In this document: positions 52,735-62,023 of the stretch, in pieces
How the letters are laid out: each line of letters opens with the position of its first letter
Numbering within the stretch: the first letter of the stretch is position 1
Assembly (NCBI RefSeq): GCF_000174355.1
Contig: NZ_ACIS01000002.1
Location: 372,001-436,000 of the forward strand
Direction: 5' to 3'
Source: Pseudogulbenkiania ferrooxidans 2002
Lineage (GTDB): Bacteria > Pseudomonadota > Gammaproteobacteria > Burkholderiales > Chromobacteriaceae
Length of the DNA: 64,000 nt
Notes under the pieces: model-generated
Databases searched by the model: none
What the model saw: only the letters and a program-made list of their open reading frames with translations
What the model was told of the DNA's origin: nothing
Program-made: the position numbers and the translations under genes

Positions 52735-53151
52735 TCAGTTCGCGAAGGGAGTCGTCAACTCCGCCTCGCCCGTATCCACCACGAACACCGCGAGGAGCTT
52801 GGCTGGCTGCGTCTCGCTGGCATTGGCGCTGACGGCGTGGCGGTCGCCGGGCATCTCGGCGAAGTTCTGCCCGGCCTTGTAGACCGTCACCGGCCCATCG
52901 TTCACTTGGCTCTTGATCGCCCCCTCCAGCACCGTCGCATAGATGAAGGCGGACTTGGCATGCGTGTGACCAGGCGAGTAGCCACCCGGGCCGTATTCAA
53001 CGAGCACACCCTTGATGCTCTTGCCGGGAGCATTCGGCAACTCGTGCTGGTAGACGAGGGTCACCTTGGCGCTCTTCGCCTTCGGCGCCTCCGCAAGGGC
53101 GCTGCCGAACGGTAGGGCGGCAACCAGCAGCGAACAAAGAATGCGTTTCAT
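52735..53151 (-). CDS. Exported cupin-domain protein
   Basis: 138 residues. An N-terminal signal peptide (ILCSLLVAALPFGSALA) is followed by a single cupin barrel with PGGYSPGHTHAKSAFIYATVLEG and MPGDRHAVSANAS. The HTH and DRH histidines could bind a metal. It is probably a periplasmic small-molecule binder or dioxygenase-like protein of unknown substrate. It follows the NmrA-like gene by 34 bases. Confidence 0.8.
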   Translation of the reverse strand: MKRILCSLLVAALPFGSALAEAPKAKSAKVTLVYQHELPNAPGKSIKGVLVEYGPGGYSPGHTHAKSAFIYATVLEGAIKSQVNDGPVTVYKAGQNFAEMPGDRHAVSANASETQPAKLLAVFVVDTGEAELTTPFAN

Positions 53152-53185
53152 GGAACCTCCTGTTATTTGGTTGGCGGATGCAGGA

Positions 53186-53941
53186 TCAGGCCCCGGCCTG
53201 CGAGCGGCGTAACCATTCATCCAAACCGATGCTGCCGAGACGTGCCTCACCCAACGGCACCAGCGAATACTCCTCGACCCGACCGCCGAAGTATCGGGCC
53301 TCGGGGTCAGACACGACCTCACGCCGGTCGCCAATCGCCTTCAGATAGCGGGCGACGATTTCGTTGAACGGCGCACGTCCCGGCCCCGCGATCTCGACGA
53401 TGCCGCTTCGCGGCGCCGTGAGCGCCACATCGGCGACAAGGGCTGCAACGTCGTCCGACGCGATGGCCTGGAACAGGCCGGGCGCAAGCCTGACCGTGTT
53501 TCCATCCGTACTTGAATCGGCGATGCCGCCGAGAAATTCCATGAACTGGGTCGAGCGAATGATGGTGTAGGGGATGCCGGAGGCCTCGGTCAGTTTCTCC
53601 TGGGCGACCTTGGCGCGAAAATAGCCATTGCCCGGCATCCGGTCGGTTCCGACGATGGATAGCGCAACATGGTGTTGTACGCCCGCTGCGGCCTCCGCCG
53701 CGTGAACGTTGCGGCCGGACGTTTGGAAAAATTCCAGGACCGCCTGGTCTTCCCAAGAGGGCGCATTGGAAAGGTCGATCACCACCTGCGCACCGGACAT
53801 GGCCTCTTGGAGCCCCACGCCGGTGATAGTGTTGACGCCGCTTTTGGGCGAGGCGGCGACGACTTCGTGGCCAGCCTGGCGCAGAATGGGGACGGTCTTC
53901 GAGCCGATCAGGCCGGTACCGCCGATGACAACGATCTTCAT
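53186..53941 (-). CDS. NmrA/SDR-type NAD(P)-binding protein
   Basis: 251 residues. The Rossmann motif VVIGGTGLIGSKTV is at the N terminus. The rest has the atypical short-chain reductase pattern (HHVALSIVGTDRMPGNGYFRAKVAQEKL, shown to contain Y-x3-K) and the segment TIIRSTQFMEFL typical of NmrA-like and quinone-reductase-like proteins. Substrate unknown. It is in a minus-strand group with an AhpD-like gene upstream and a cupin downstream. Confidence 0.82.
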   Translation of the reverse strand: MKIVVIGGTGLIGSKTVPILRQAGHEVVAASPKSGVNTITGVGLQEAMSGAQVVIDLSNAPSWEDQAVLEFFQTSGRNVHAAEAAAGVQHHVALSIVGTDRMPGNGYFRAKVAQEKLTEASGIPYTIIRSTQFMEFLGGIADSSTDGNTVRLAPGLFQAIASDDVAALVADVALTAPRSGIVEIAGPGRAPFNEIVARYLKAIGDRREVVSDPEARYFGGRVEEYSLVPLGEARLGSIGLDEWLRRSQAGA

Positions 53942-54039
53942 GATTCACCCTCTGTTGTCGACCACTGAAACCCCTTGAATGGGGTCAAGTTCAAGTAAAA
54001 AAGATAGGAACAAGACCCCATGCCGGACGACTTGCCCTG

Positions 54040-54477
54040 TTACGCCGGCATCTTGCGGAACGCGATGGCAAACCGGTTCCAGCCGTTGATGGCCACGATC
54101 AGCAGCGTCAGATCCGCGATTTCGGCGTCGGTGAAGTACGGCTTGACCGCCTGCCAGGTCGCATCCGGCACGTGGTCCTGCGCCACCAGCGTCAAAGACT
54201 CGGTCCACTCCAGCGCGGCGCGTTCGCGGTCGGTGAAGAACGGTGTTTCGCGCCACGCCGACAAGGTGGCGAGACGGCGCTCGCTCTCGCCGTTCTTGCG
54301 CGCGTCGGTCACGTGCATGTCCAGGCAGAACGCGCAGCCGTTGATCTGCGAGGCGCGCAGGCGCACCAGTTCAAGCAGCGATTTTTCCAGACCGGACGTG
54401 CTGACCTGCTCTTCGAGACCCAGCATCGCCTTGAGAGCCCCCGGGCTGGCTTTGTAGAAATCGAGACGTTGTTCCAT
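54040..54477 (-). CDS. Carboxymuconolactone decarboxylase/AhpD-like protein
   Basis: 145 residues. It has the AhpD active-site pattern C-x2-C-x3-H in NGCAFCLDMHVTDARKNGE. The C-terminal INGWNRFAIAFR fits alkylhydroperoxidase-type members rather than PcaC. Such proteins reduce peroxides or act as redox partners. The ATG at 54477 follows GGAG. First in a three-gene group divergent from a MocR regulator, which probably controls it. Confidence 0.87.
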   Translation of the reverse strand: MEQRLDFYKASPGALKAMLGLEEQVSTSGLEKSLLELVRLRASQINGCAFCLDMHVTDARKNGESERRLATLSAWRETPFFTDRERAALEWTESLTLVAQDHVPDATWQAVKPYFTDAEIADLTLLIVAINGWNRFAIAFRKMPA

Positions 54478-54593
54478 GGCGCACTCCTTTAAGTTCACGT
54501 TGCGTCCTGAAACCAGGACTATGAGCGTAAGCTTAGGCCGTACCGTGGCGTGTAAAAATAACCATTTTTGGGAAATTTAAGGTAACCAGTGCG

Positions 54594-56033
54594 ATGGACA
54601 TCCAGGTAACGATTCAAGGCAGCCATGACCTGGCCGGGCAGATCTACCGGCAACTGCGCGAGGCCATCCTTGCCGGCCGTCTCGCCGCCGGCGAGCGCCT
54701 GCCCTCAACGCGCGACCTGGCAGCGCAGCTCGGCGTATCGCGCAAGACCACGCTCGACGTGTTCGAACGGCTGGGCTCAGAAGGCTTCCTCCAAACCCGT
54801 CCCGGCGATGGCACCTTCATCGCTGGGAGCCTGACGCGCCTGCCGCCCAAGCCACCGCAACAGCCCGCCGCCCGCGCCACCGCCGCCCCGCTGTGGGACC
54901 GGCTTCCCGCCGGGCTGGCCCTGCCCAGGCCCGGCACCACCCTGCCCTTCGACTTCATGGGCGGTGTCATCGACAAGACGCCGTTCCCCTTCGACACCTG
55001 GCGGCGCTGCATCAACCACGCCCTGCGCATACAAGCGCGGGAGCGCGGCGCCTACCGAGACCCGGCCGGCGAACAGGAACTGCGCCTCGCCATATCGCGC
55101 TACCTCGCCTTCAACCGCGCCGTCACCAGCGCCTGGCAAGAGGTCATCGTCACCCAGGGCGCACAGCAGGCGCTGGACCTGATGGCGCGCGTGGTGCTTG
55201 AACCGGGCGACGTGGTGGCGGTGGAAGACCCCGGTTATCCACCCGCCCGCGCCTGCTTTACAGCACAAGGGGGCAAGGTGGTGCCGGTGCCGGTCGATGC
55301 GGAGGGAATCATCGTCGAGCAACTGCCGAAAAACGCCCGCATGGTCTACGTCACGCCCTCGCACCAGTTCCCGCTCGGCATGCCGATGAGCCTGGAGCGC
55401 CGCATCGCGCTGTTGGAATGGGCGCAGCGCTCCGGCGCGGTCATCATCGAAGACGATTACGACGGCGAGTACCGTTTCGAAGGGCGGCCGATGGAACCCC
55501 TCAAGAGCCTCGACCGCGCCGGCCTGGTGGCCTACGTCGGCACCTTCTCCAAAACCATCTTTCCCGACCTGCGCATGGGCTACGTCGTCCCACCTTCCTC
55601 GCTGCTGGCGGCGCTGCTCAAGGCCAAGCAGATCGGCGACTGGCACGGCTGCACCCTGACCCAGACCGCGCTGGCAAGCTTCATGCTGAACGGAGACTTC
55701 GCCAAACACCTGCGGCGCATGCACAAGCACTACACCGAACGCCGCCAAGCCCTACTCGCCCATCTCAAGGGCGAACTCAGCCCATGGCTCGACCCCATCG
55801 TCCCCGCCGCCGGAATCCACCTGATCGCCCGGCTCAGGCAGGGGCTGCAAGAACGCGACGTCGTCGCCGCCGCCCACAACGAGTCCATCGGACTGTACGG
55901 GATTTCAGCCTTCTATGCCGGTGAGCCCTCACAACAAGGGCTACTGTTCGGCTACGGCGGCATCGATGCCGACTCGATTGACATAGCGCTGGGGAAGTTG
56001 GCGGTGGTGCTGCCGGGGCTGGCAGAGAGATAA
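54594..56033 (+). CDS. MocR/PdxR-type GntR regulator with aminotransferase domain
   Basis: 479 residues. The N-terminal GntR winged helix covers about 10-78 (IYRQLREAILAGRL, RLPSTRDLAAQLGVSRKTT). A fold-type I aminotransferase domain covers about 115-475, with the PLP lysine in GTFSKTIFPDLRMGY and the aspartate/tyrosine in EDDYDGEYRF. MocR proteins sense PLP-linked amines. It is divergent from the AhpD/NmrA/cupin group with 116 bases between starts, where its operator should lie (AACCATT and GGTAACC motifs are seen). Confidence 0.9.
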   Translation: MDIQVTIQGSHDLAGQIYRQLREAILAGRLAAGERLPSTRDLAAQLGVSRKTTLDVFERLGSEGFLQTRPGDGTFIAGSLTRLPPKPPQQPAARATAAPLWDRLPAGLALPRPGTTLPFDFMGGVIDKTPFPFDTWRRCINHALRIQARERGAYRDPAGEQELRLAISRYLAFNRAVTSAWQEVIVTQGAQQALDLMARVVLEPGDVVAVEDPGYPPARACFTAQGGKVVPVPVDAEGIIVEQLPKNARMVYVTPSHQFPLGMPMSLERRIALLEWAQRSGAVIIEDDYDGEYRFEGRPMEPLKSLDRAGLVAYVGTFSKTIFPDLRMGYVVPPSSLLAALLKAKQIGDWHGCTLTQTALASFMLNGDFAKHLRRMHKHYTERRQALLAHLKGELSPWLDPIVPAAGIHLIARLRQGLQERDVVAAAHNESIGLYGISAFYAGEPSQQGLLFGYGGIDADSIDIALGKLAVVLPGLAER

Positions 56034-56399
56034 CAGCATGTCGCCACACGATTTATCGCGGCGTGCTGGCCCGAGGGCCGGCTTACTTCGGCGAATCGGG
56101 CTTGGCCGACCTGCGCAAGAACGGGCTGCAAGTCTCGCCCGACCTGATTCCCACCATCACCAACGACGTGCTGACCGAGGTCGATAGTGGCGGCAGCGTC
56201 CGCACCCAAGTACGCATGCTTTCGGCCTATTGGCGTTCAGCAAGGGGATCTGGCCAGTGAGTGGCAGCCCCCTGATCCGGTGCAATAGTACGGTGCGCTT
56301 GAGCATTGCCTGTTAGGCTATGAGATTAGTGTCCTTGTCAGTGCAGACTCCGGCAGCCCCTAATTTCGGAGCATCCCCCTTAGGTCAGTAGCAATCGTT
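56034..56399. other. Spacer with one unrecognised open frame
   Basis: The frame 56063-56260 (65 codons) encodes a compositionally normal but unrecognised peptide (GPAYFGESGLADLRKNG near its start) with no good ribosome site. It could be the remnant of a lost gene or chance. After it the sequence turns AT-richer, marking the boundary of the following block. Confidence 0.3.
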
Positions 56400-57383
56400 A
56401 TGGCACTTCAATTTGAATTGAACGAAACATTGATCGGTGCGCTTTCTCTGCGCGCCATCAAATCCTTTCTAGCTGCTGCAAAGTTCAACAGTTTTACGGG
56501 GGCGGCCCATGCATTGAGCGTCACCCCCGCAGCGGTGAGCAAGCAAGTGCGGGAACTGGAGGACTACCTGGGGACGGCGCTGTTTGTCCGTTCGGGCAGA
56601 GCCGTCACGCTGACTGCCGATGGCGAGATGTTCAAGGATGCGGCCCAGCTTTCATTGATCAATATCCATCAGGCCGCTGAACGTCTGCGAAAGAGAATTC
56701 CAAGCCGGCAGACCCTCATCGTGTGCTGCTCACCCACATTTTCCGCACTGTGGCTGCACAAACGGCTACCCGAATTCATTCAAGACAATCCGGATATCGA
56801 GCTGACAGTGTTGGCCACCCAGAATTTCATCGCCATGGAGGCTGGGGTGCGGCCGGATGTGTACATCGCCAAGCTGGCCAGCATACGTGATGGCTATGAC
56901 AGCGAGCACTTGTTTGACGACGAGGTCTACCCGGTTTGCACGCCGCACTATTTGCAGAACAATGGCCCCATCGAAACGCCGGAAGACCTGCTGGGCCTAT
57001 CACTGCTGGATATCAGCGCCTACGGCCGTTCGCAGATTTCGGAGCATATCGACTGGAAAGTGTGGCTGGCACTGCACGATGTGGACACCAGTTGGAGCGC
57101 AACCATTCCGCGTCAGCTGTTCACCAGCAATGACTACCCGGGCATCGTACAGTTGGCCCTGGCCCACCAGGGGGTTGTTTTGGGCTGGCACCATCTGGTG
57201 GGCCCCTTGGTGGAAAGCGGTGACTTGGTGCGTCCGCTGCCGCACACCACCGTGATGAAAGATCGCGGTCACTACCTTTCTGTCCGCAAAGACAAGGTGG
57301 ACGCCAGCGTATGCAAGAAGTTTTGCCAGTGGATCAGACAGCAACTCGCGCTTCACCCCACCCGCCCACTGGCGCTGAAGTGA
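56400..57383 (+). CDS. LysR-type transcriptional regulator (GcvA-like)
   Basis: 327 residues. The N-terminal helix-turn-helix is at about 15-75 (LRAIKSFLAAAKFNSFTGAA, then SVTPAAVSKQVRELEDYL). The effector domain has a GcvA-like ending (ALAHQGVVLGWHHLVGPLVESGDLVRPL). It precedes the racemase-family gene by 200 bases in the same direction and is the likely regulator of that block. Confidence 0.87.
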   Translation: MALQFELNETLIGALSLRAIKSFLAAAKFNSFTGAAHALSVTPAAVSKQVRELEDYLGTALFVRSGRAVTLTADGEMFKDAAQLSLINIHQAAERLRKRIPSRQTLIVCCSPTFSALWLHKRLPEFIQDNPDIELTVLATQNFIAMEAGVRPDVYIAKLASIRDGYDSEHLFDDEVYPVCTPHYLQNNGPIETPEDLLGLSLLDISAYGRSQISEHIDWKVWLALHDVDTSWSATIPRQLFTSNDYPGIVQLALAHQGVVLGWHHLVGPLVESGDLVRPLPHTTVMKDRGHYLSVRKDKVDASVCKKFCQWIRQQLALHPTRPLALK

Positions 57384-57583
57384 GTTCCGCCCTAAGTCTG
57401 AAACGCTGAGTGCCAGTACCAAACCGCCCTTGCTCAGCATCCGGCCGCCATTTTGGCTGTGGTGATGTGCAACCAAAAGTTGAAGGAATGCTGGAGAAAA
57501 CGTCGTTTGAGTTAGCCGCTGCGCTGACATAAATTTCCTTCTGCACCGCATAGGGCGGATGGCACGGAAGAGGAAGTCAGCAC

Positions 57584-58642
57584 ATGGGATTCAAGAGAAC
57601 CATTCACGCGGTGGAAACGCATTCGGGTATTCCCATGCGCGTGGTCACCGGCGGCATTCCGCACATTCCCGGTGACACCGTCTATGCCAAGATGAAATGG
57701 CTGGAGGCCAATGATGACGGCTTGCGCAAGCTGCTGTTGCGCGAGCCGCGTGGCTACCCGGCGCACTGCTGCAACATCATCGTGCCGCCCTGCCACCCGG
57801 AGGCCGATGCGGGCTACATCATCCTGGAGCAGGTGGAGTACCCCATGATGTCAGGCGGCAATACCATCTCCGTGGCCACCGTGTTGCTGGAAATGGGCAT
57901 GCTGCCGATGCAGGAGCCGGTGACCGAGCTGACTCTGGAGGCACCGGCCGGGCTGATCCGCATCACCGCCGAGTGCAAGGGCGGCAAGGTCAAGAGTGTG
58001 AAGTTCAAGAACGTACCGGCCTTTGCCGCGCACCTGGATGCCGTCATCGATGTGCCGCACCTGGGCAAGGTGCGGGTGGATGTGGGCTGGGGCGGCATGT
58101 TCTACGCCATTGCCGATGTGCGCCAGTTCCCGGGGCTTGAGCTCAAGCCCGAACATGGCAAGGAGATCACGCGGGTCTCCGCCATGATCCGGCAGGCGGC
58201 CATCGAGCAACTGCCCGTTGCGCACCCGGACTATCCGGGCGTGGGCATTACTATTTCACAACTCTCCGGCCCCACCGACGACCCACGGGCCGATTGGAAG
58301 AACGTGGTCACCATGCCCACCGGGCCGCTCTCCTGGGATGACCCCTCCACCTGGACCGGCGCGATCGACCGCTGTCCCTGTGGTACCGGCACCTGCGCCA
58401 AGATGGCCGTGCTGCACGCCAAGGGTGAATTACCGCTGCACCAGGACTTCCGGCATCAGGGCATCCTGGGCACCGTCTACACCGGCCGTCTGGTGGAGAA
58501 TGCCCGCATTGGCAACAAAGCCGCCGTAGTGCCTACGCTGGCCGGCACCAGCTGGATTCATGGCATCAGCACCATCGTACTGGGCCACGACGATCCCTTC
58601 CCCGAGGGTTACACCCTGGGCGACATCTGGCCGCAACAGTAG
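57584..58642 (+). CDS. Proline racemase family enzyme (hydroxyproline epimerase/dehydratase type, Ser-Cys pair)
   Basis: 352 residues. The two catalytic positions are Ser90 in YPMMSGGNT (Cys in proline racemase, M-C-G-H) and Cys266 in DRCPCGTGT. Family members racemise proline, epimerise 4-hydroxyproline or dehydrate trans-3-hydroxyproline. The Ser-Cys combination is found in a subset with epimerase and/or dehydratase activity. The next gene, an ornithine-cyclodeaminase-fold reductase 11 bases downstream, fits reduction of the dehydratase product pyrroline-2-carboxylate to proline, which favours the dehydratase reading. Confidence 0.82.
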   Translation: MGFKRTIHAVETHSGIPMRVVTGGIPHIPGDTVYAKMKWLEANDDGLRKLLLREPRGYPAHCCNIIVPPCHPEADAGYIILEQVEYPMMSGGNTISVATVLLEMGMLPMQEPVTELTLEAPAGLIRITAECKGGKVKSVKFKNVPAFAAHLDAVIDVPHLGKVRVDVGWGGMFYAIADVRQFPGLELKPEHGKEITRVSAMIRQAAIEQLPVAHPDYPGVGITISQLSGPTDDPRADWKNVVTMPTGPLSWDDPSTWTGAIDRCPCGTGTCAKMAVLHAKGELPLHQDFRHQGILGTVYTGRLVENARIGNKAAVVPTLAGTSWIHGISTIVLGHDDPFPEGYTLGDIWPQQ

Positions 58643-58653
58643 GAACGTTATAC

Positions 58654-59592
58654 ATGCAGATCATTTCAGCAGAGCAGATCAGGTCGGTACTGGATTGGGA
58701 TGGTGTCCTCAATGCATTGCACAACGGACATCTTGGTTTGCGGCCCATCGGTGATAGCTACTTCATTGGGGACGCCCGCTTTGGCCTGTTCAGCCGAGGC
58801 GTCATTCTGCCGGGCAAGGGGGCGGGGTTCAAAATGGCCTCCATCTATCCGGCGAATAGCACTGCCAGCCCACCCTTGCCAACGGAGCAGGCCGCGTTTT
58901 TGGTTCTGGATGAGCGCACCAAGGGCATCGTCGCCATGCTGGACGGCCCGGAAATCACGCGCTGGAAGACCGCGGCGGATTCCGCGCTGGCGGCAAGAAA
59001 ACTGAGCCGTGAAAACAGCGAGGTGCTTCTCGTCCTGGGGGCCGGTCCAGTCGCCAGGTCATTGACCGATGCGTATCTGCACATCAGGCCGTCCATCCGT
59101 GAAGTGCTGCTGTGGAATCGCACCCCCTCCAAGCTGGATGCCATGCGTGCAGAGCTTGTGGCAAAAAACATCCAGGTACGTATTGTCGAAGACTTGGATG
59201 CGGCAGTAGCCCGCGCAGACATCATTACGGCAGCCACCAGTGCTGCCACCCCCACTATCCGCGGCAAGTTTGTTCGTCCTGGCACTCACGTTGATCTGGT
59301 AGGAGGGTACCGGCCAGACATGCAGGAGGCCGATTGCGAGGTGCTAAGAGGCGCCCGAATCTTTGTGGATGACCGCGAGAATGCAGCCCATTCCGGAGAC
59401 ATCCAGATCCCGCTGCAGGCGCAGGTGATTCAGGCAGACCAAATCGAAGGCGACCTGTTCGATCTGTGCCAGATGCCGGCGTTCCACCGCTCGGCAGAGG
59501 ACCGCACGGTTTACAAAAATGCCGGAGGTGCGCACTTGGATCTCATCGTCAGCCAGCTTGTTGTGGAGCGACTGAATGCTCTCGCTAAATAG
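58654..59592 (+). CDS. Ornithine cyclodeaminase/mu-crystallin family protein, probable pyrroline-2-carboxylate reductase
   Basis: 312 residues. The substrate lysine is in GAGFKMASIYPAN. The NAD(P) fold is LLVLGAGPVARSLTDAYL, and THVDLVGGYRPDMQEAD is family-typical. It differs clearly from the SbnB protein of the same superfamily at 50.3 kb. In trans-3-hydroxyproline use this family reduces pyrroline-2-carboxylate to L-proline. Position right after the racemase-family gene supports that role. Confidence 0.8.
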   Translation: MQIISAEQIRSVLDWDGVLNALHNGHLGLRPIGDSYFIGDARFGLFSRGVILPGKGAGFKMASIYPANSTASPPLPTEQAAFLVLDERTKGIVAMLDGPEITRWKTAADSALAARKLSRENSEVLLVLGAGPVARSLTDAYLHIRPSIREVLLWNRTPSKLDAMRAELVAKNIQVRIVEDLDAAVARADIITAATSAATPTIRGKFVRPGTHVDLVGGYRPDMQEADCEVLRGARIFVDDRENAAHSGDIQIPLQAQVIQADQIEGDLFDLCQMPAFHRSAEDRTVYKNAGGAHLDLIVSQLVVERLNALAK

Positions 59593-59668
59593 AACGTATT
59601 TGTGACGAGCGGAGCGTGCCGCTTAAGGCGGCCAATGGCGTTGGAGTTCATCTGTAGGCGAACCGGCC

Positions 59669-60631
59669 ATGTGCAGCATTGCTGCAACGCCTCTCGACAA
59701 TGATTACCGCTTGGATACTATCTTGAAACGCATCTACGCCGCCTTCGTCCTCCTTGGATTATTCGGGGGATCCAATTTCATCTATACGAAGTGGGCGGCT
59801 GTGCTCGTCAGCCCAGGTCAGATATCGCTTTTGCGCGTCTTTTTGGGCTTCGTACCCTTGGCCATTTTGGCATGGCGTAACGAGGTAATCAGACGTGATC
59901 AGGTGCGCTATTTGCATCACTTCTCGGTGATGGCGGCCTTGGCGACGGCCTTCACCTACTTTGCCATGGCAAAGGGAACCTCTCTGCTTCCGTCCGGCAT
60001 CGCCGGCGTGCTGGGCGGATCATCCCCCTTGTTTACCGTGCTGGCATCGGGGCTGTTTCTCCGTCATGAGAAAATGAACCGGATGATGGTGTGCAGCGTA
60101 GTGGTGGGGCTGACGGGCATGGTACTGATTGCGCGTCCCTGGGAGAGCATGAGTGCTGGCGATACCATCAGTTTGGCGGGCGTCGCGTGGATACTGGCGG
60201 GCGCGATGGTCTTTGGGCTGTCGTATATCTACGTTCGGCGCTATCTGTCCCCTCTGGATATTGCCCCGTTGGCCATCGTCACATGGCAGACAGGCCTTGC
60301 CTTTCTGATGCTGCTTCTCTTTACCGACCTCAGTGGCATCAGCCAAATACTGCTCGACTGGCGCGCGGCGGCGGGCTTGGCGATCGGCCTGGGATTGTTG
60401 GGTACCGGTGCTTCATTTGTCCTTTACTACTTCCTGCTTCAGGAACTGGGCGCTGTGGCGGCCTCGGGCTGGATTTACATGACCCCCATTGTGGCGCTGC
60501 TCATCGGCTGGGCTACGGGTGAACGAGTCGGGTTGTTGGAAATACTGGCTGTTATCGTGATCTTCGGCAGCATTGCCATGCTGGAAGTGGGCCGCCAACA
60601 GGTCGCTCGGAAGGAAGCCGTGCCGCTGTAA
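59669..60631 (+). CDS. EamA/DMT-family transporter
   Basis: 320 residues with about ten membrane helices in two EamA repeats (FGGSNFIYTKWAAVLVSPGQ in the first, VFGLSYIYVRRYLSPLD in the second). It probably exports or imports an amino acid or metabolite linked to the neighbouring hydroxyproline-type enzymes. The start is uncertain: the ATG has a weak ribosome site, and a TTG at about 59723 would remove 18 non-membrane residues. Confidence 0.82.
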   Translation: MCSIAATPLDNDYRLDTILKRIYAAFVLLGLFGGSNFIYTKWAAVLVSPGQISLLRVFLGFVPLAILAWRNEVIRRDQVRYLHHFSVMAALATAFTYFAMAKGTSLLPSGIAGVLGGSSPLFTVLASGLFLRHEKMNRMMVCSVVVGLTGMVLIARPWESMSAGDTISLAGVAWILAGAMVFGLSYIYVRRYLSPLDIAPLAIVTWQTGLAFLMLLLFTDLSGISQILLDWRAAAGLAIGLGLLGTGASFVLYYFLLQELGAVAASGWIYMTPIVALLIGWATGERVGLLEILAVIVIFGSIAMLEVGRQQVARKEAVPL

Positions 60632-60809
60632 GCTTCGATTGATCAGGCAGAACCGGCCGTTCAGGAAAAAGGAGCCACACCACGGTATTGCCCCCCTGCT
60701 CCGGATCGTCAGGCGCGGTACGGTGCCAGACCTGGTCAAGGCGGCACCATTACCCCTCTTCGTGAAAATCCTCACCAAGCCGTCGTCACTGGTGCCTCGC
60801 AATAAATTC

Positions 60810-60845
60810 TTGTTTGATAGATTTTAATTCCTGTATATTGGAATT
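60810..60845 (+). promoter_or_regulatory. Promoter and palindromic operator abutting the XRE-cupin start
   Basis: TTGTTT, 18 bases, TATATT forms a sigma-70-type promoter. The palindrome AATTCC-N8-GGAATT (60826-60845) covers the -10 and ends exactly at the ATG. The expected transcription start is at or next to the ATG and no ribosome site is present, so the mRNA may be leaderless. Confidence 0.55.
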
Positions 60846-61430
60846 ATGAATCTAGACACCCGCCTCGCCAAACGCATCCACTCCCTGCGAAAGAGCCGCG
60901 CTTACTCCCTGGAAAAGCTCGCCGAGCTCAGTGGCGTCAGCCGCTCGATGATTTCGCTGATCGAGCGTGCAGAAACCAGTGCCACTGCGGCGGTGCTGAA
61001 TAAACTTGCCGATGCGCTGGGCGTCAGTCTGGCCTCGCTGTTTTCCGAAGAAGCAGAAGAGCTTGTGGCCTCGCCACTATCGCGCGCTGAAGAACAGCCT
61101 GTCTGGCAAGACCCTGCGTCCGGTTACCTTCGACGCCAGTTGTCACCACCTGGCTATGGGTCTCCGATCGAGTTGGCCGAAGTGACCTTCCAGCCCGGAC
61201 AAAAGGTGACTTTTGACAATGCAATGCGCAGCATCGTCACGCACCAGCAGATCTGGATGCTCGATGGCGAAATGGACATCACAGTAGAGGGACGGACATG
61301 GCATCTCCAGCCTGGCGACTGCCTGGCGATGGTGCTTGGCCAACAGATCGTGTTCCACAACCCCACTTCACGTTCGGCGCGTTACCTCATCGCACTGACC
61401 GCAACACCATCCTCGACAGGGAGACAGTAA
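60846..61430 (+). CDS. XRE-family regulator with C-terminal cupin domain
   Basis: 194 residues. Helix-turn-helix at about 10-62 (SLEKLAELSGVSRSMISLIERAE). Cupin domain at about 100-185 with QIWMLDGEMDITVEGRTWHLQPGDCLAM. This type represses genes for amino-acid or amine use and senses a ligand in the cupin. The GNAT start overlaps its stop (TAATG), so the two are co-transcribed. Confidence 0.88.
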   Translation: MNLDTRLAKRIHSLRKSRAYSLEKLAELSGVSRSMISLIERAETSATAAVLNKLADALGVSLASLFSEEAEELVASPLSRAEEQPVWQDPASGYLRRQLSPPGYGSPIELAEVTFQPGQKVTFDNAMRSIVTHQQIWMLDGEMDITVEGRTWHLQPGDCLAMVLGQQIVFHNPTSRSARYLIALTATPSSTGRQ

Positions 61431-61960
61431 TGAGTGAGCACAGGCTTGTTGATTGCGATTTTGACCGTCATGCGGCAGCCATCCTCGATATCTTCAATGA
61501 CGCCATCGTCAACTCGACCGCGTTATACGACTACAAGCCCCGCCCGGCCGAGAGTATGGTGAGCTGGTTTGAAACCAAGAGAAAAGGCGGTTTTCCCGTC
61601 ATCGGCGTTGAAGACAGCGATGGCCAGTTGCTGGCATTTGGCAGCTACAGCACCTTCCGGGCCTGGCCGGCATTCAAGTACTCGGTTGAACACTCCGTCT
61701 ACGTGCACAAGGATTATCGTGGCCAGGGCTTGGGCAACACGGTGATGAAGGCACTGATTGCCGCCGCGCGGCAAAACGATGTGCACGCCATGATGGGCGG
61801 CATCGACGCCAGCAACGCCGGCAGCATTGCCCTGCATGAACGGCTGGGCTTCAAGCACGTCGCCACCCTGCCCGAGGTGGGTTTCAAGTTTGGCCGCTGG
61901 CTTGATCTGGCCTTCTATCAGTTGCTGCTGGATACGCCGCATACGCCTGTGGATGGCTAA
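61430..61960 (+). CDS. GNAT-family N-acetyltransferase
   Basis: 176 residues. The acetyl-CoA binding motif A is HKDYRGQGLGNTVMKALI near 100. The N-terminal LDIFNDAIVNSTALYDYKPR and the later GFKHVATLPEVGFKFGRWLDLAFYQ are typical of the phosphinothricin-acetyltransferase-like group. The substrate is probably an amino-acid analogue or amine. Overlaps the XRE stop by one base and is followed by a small transporter, suggesting a modify-and-export unit. Confidence 0.85.
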   Translation: MSEHRLVDCDFDRHAAAILDIFNDAIVNSTALYDYKPRPAESMVSWFETKRKGGFPVIGVEDSDGQLLAFGSYSTFRAWPAFKYSVEHSVYVHKDYRGQGLGNTVMKALIAAARQNDVHAMMGGIDASNAGSIALHERLGFKHVATLPEVGFKFGRWLDLAFYQLLLDTPHTPVDG

Positions 61961-62023
61961 TGCCCGGTGCCGGTTGGTGATCTTGATGCCAGCGCCAAGG
62001 CTGGCGGGCAAGGAGCGCAGATC

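Noticed and set aside
56063-56260. A 65-codon frame after the MocR gene as a real gene
   Set aside because: No recognised family, weak start context and position in a boundary region; kept only as an unassigned frame.
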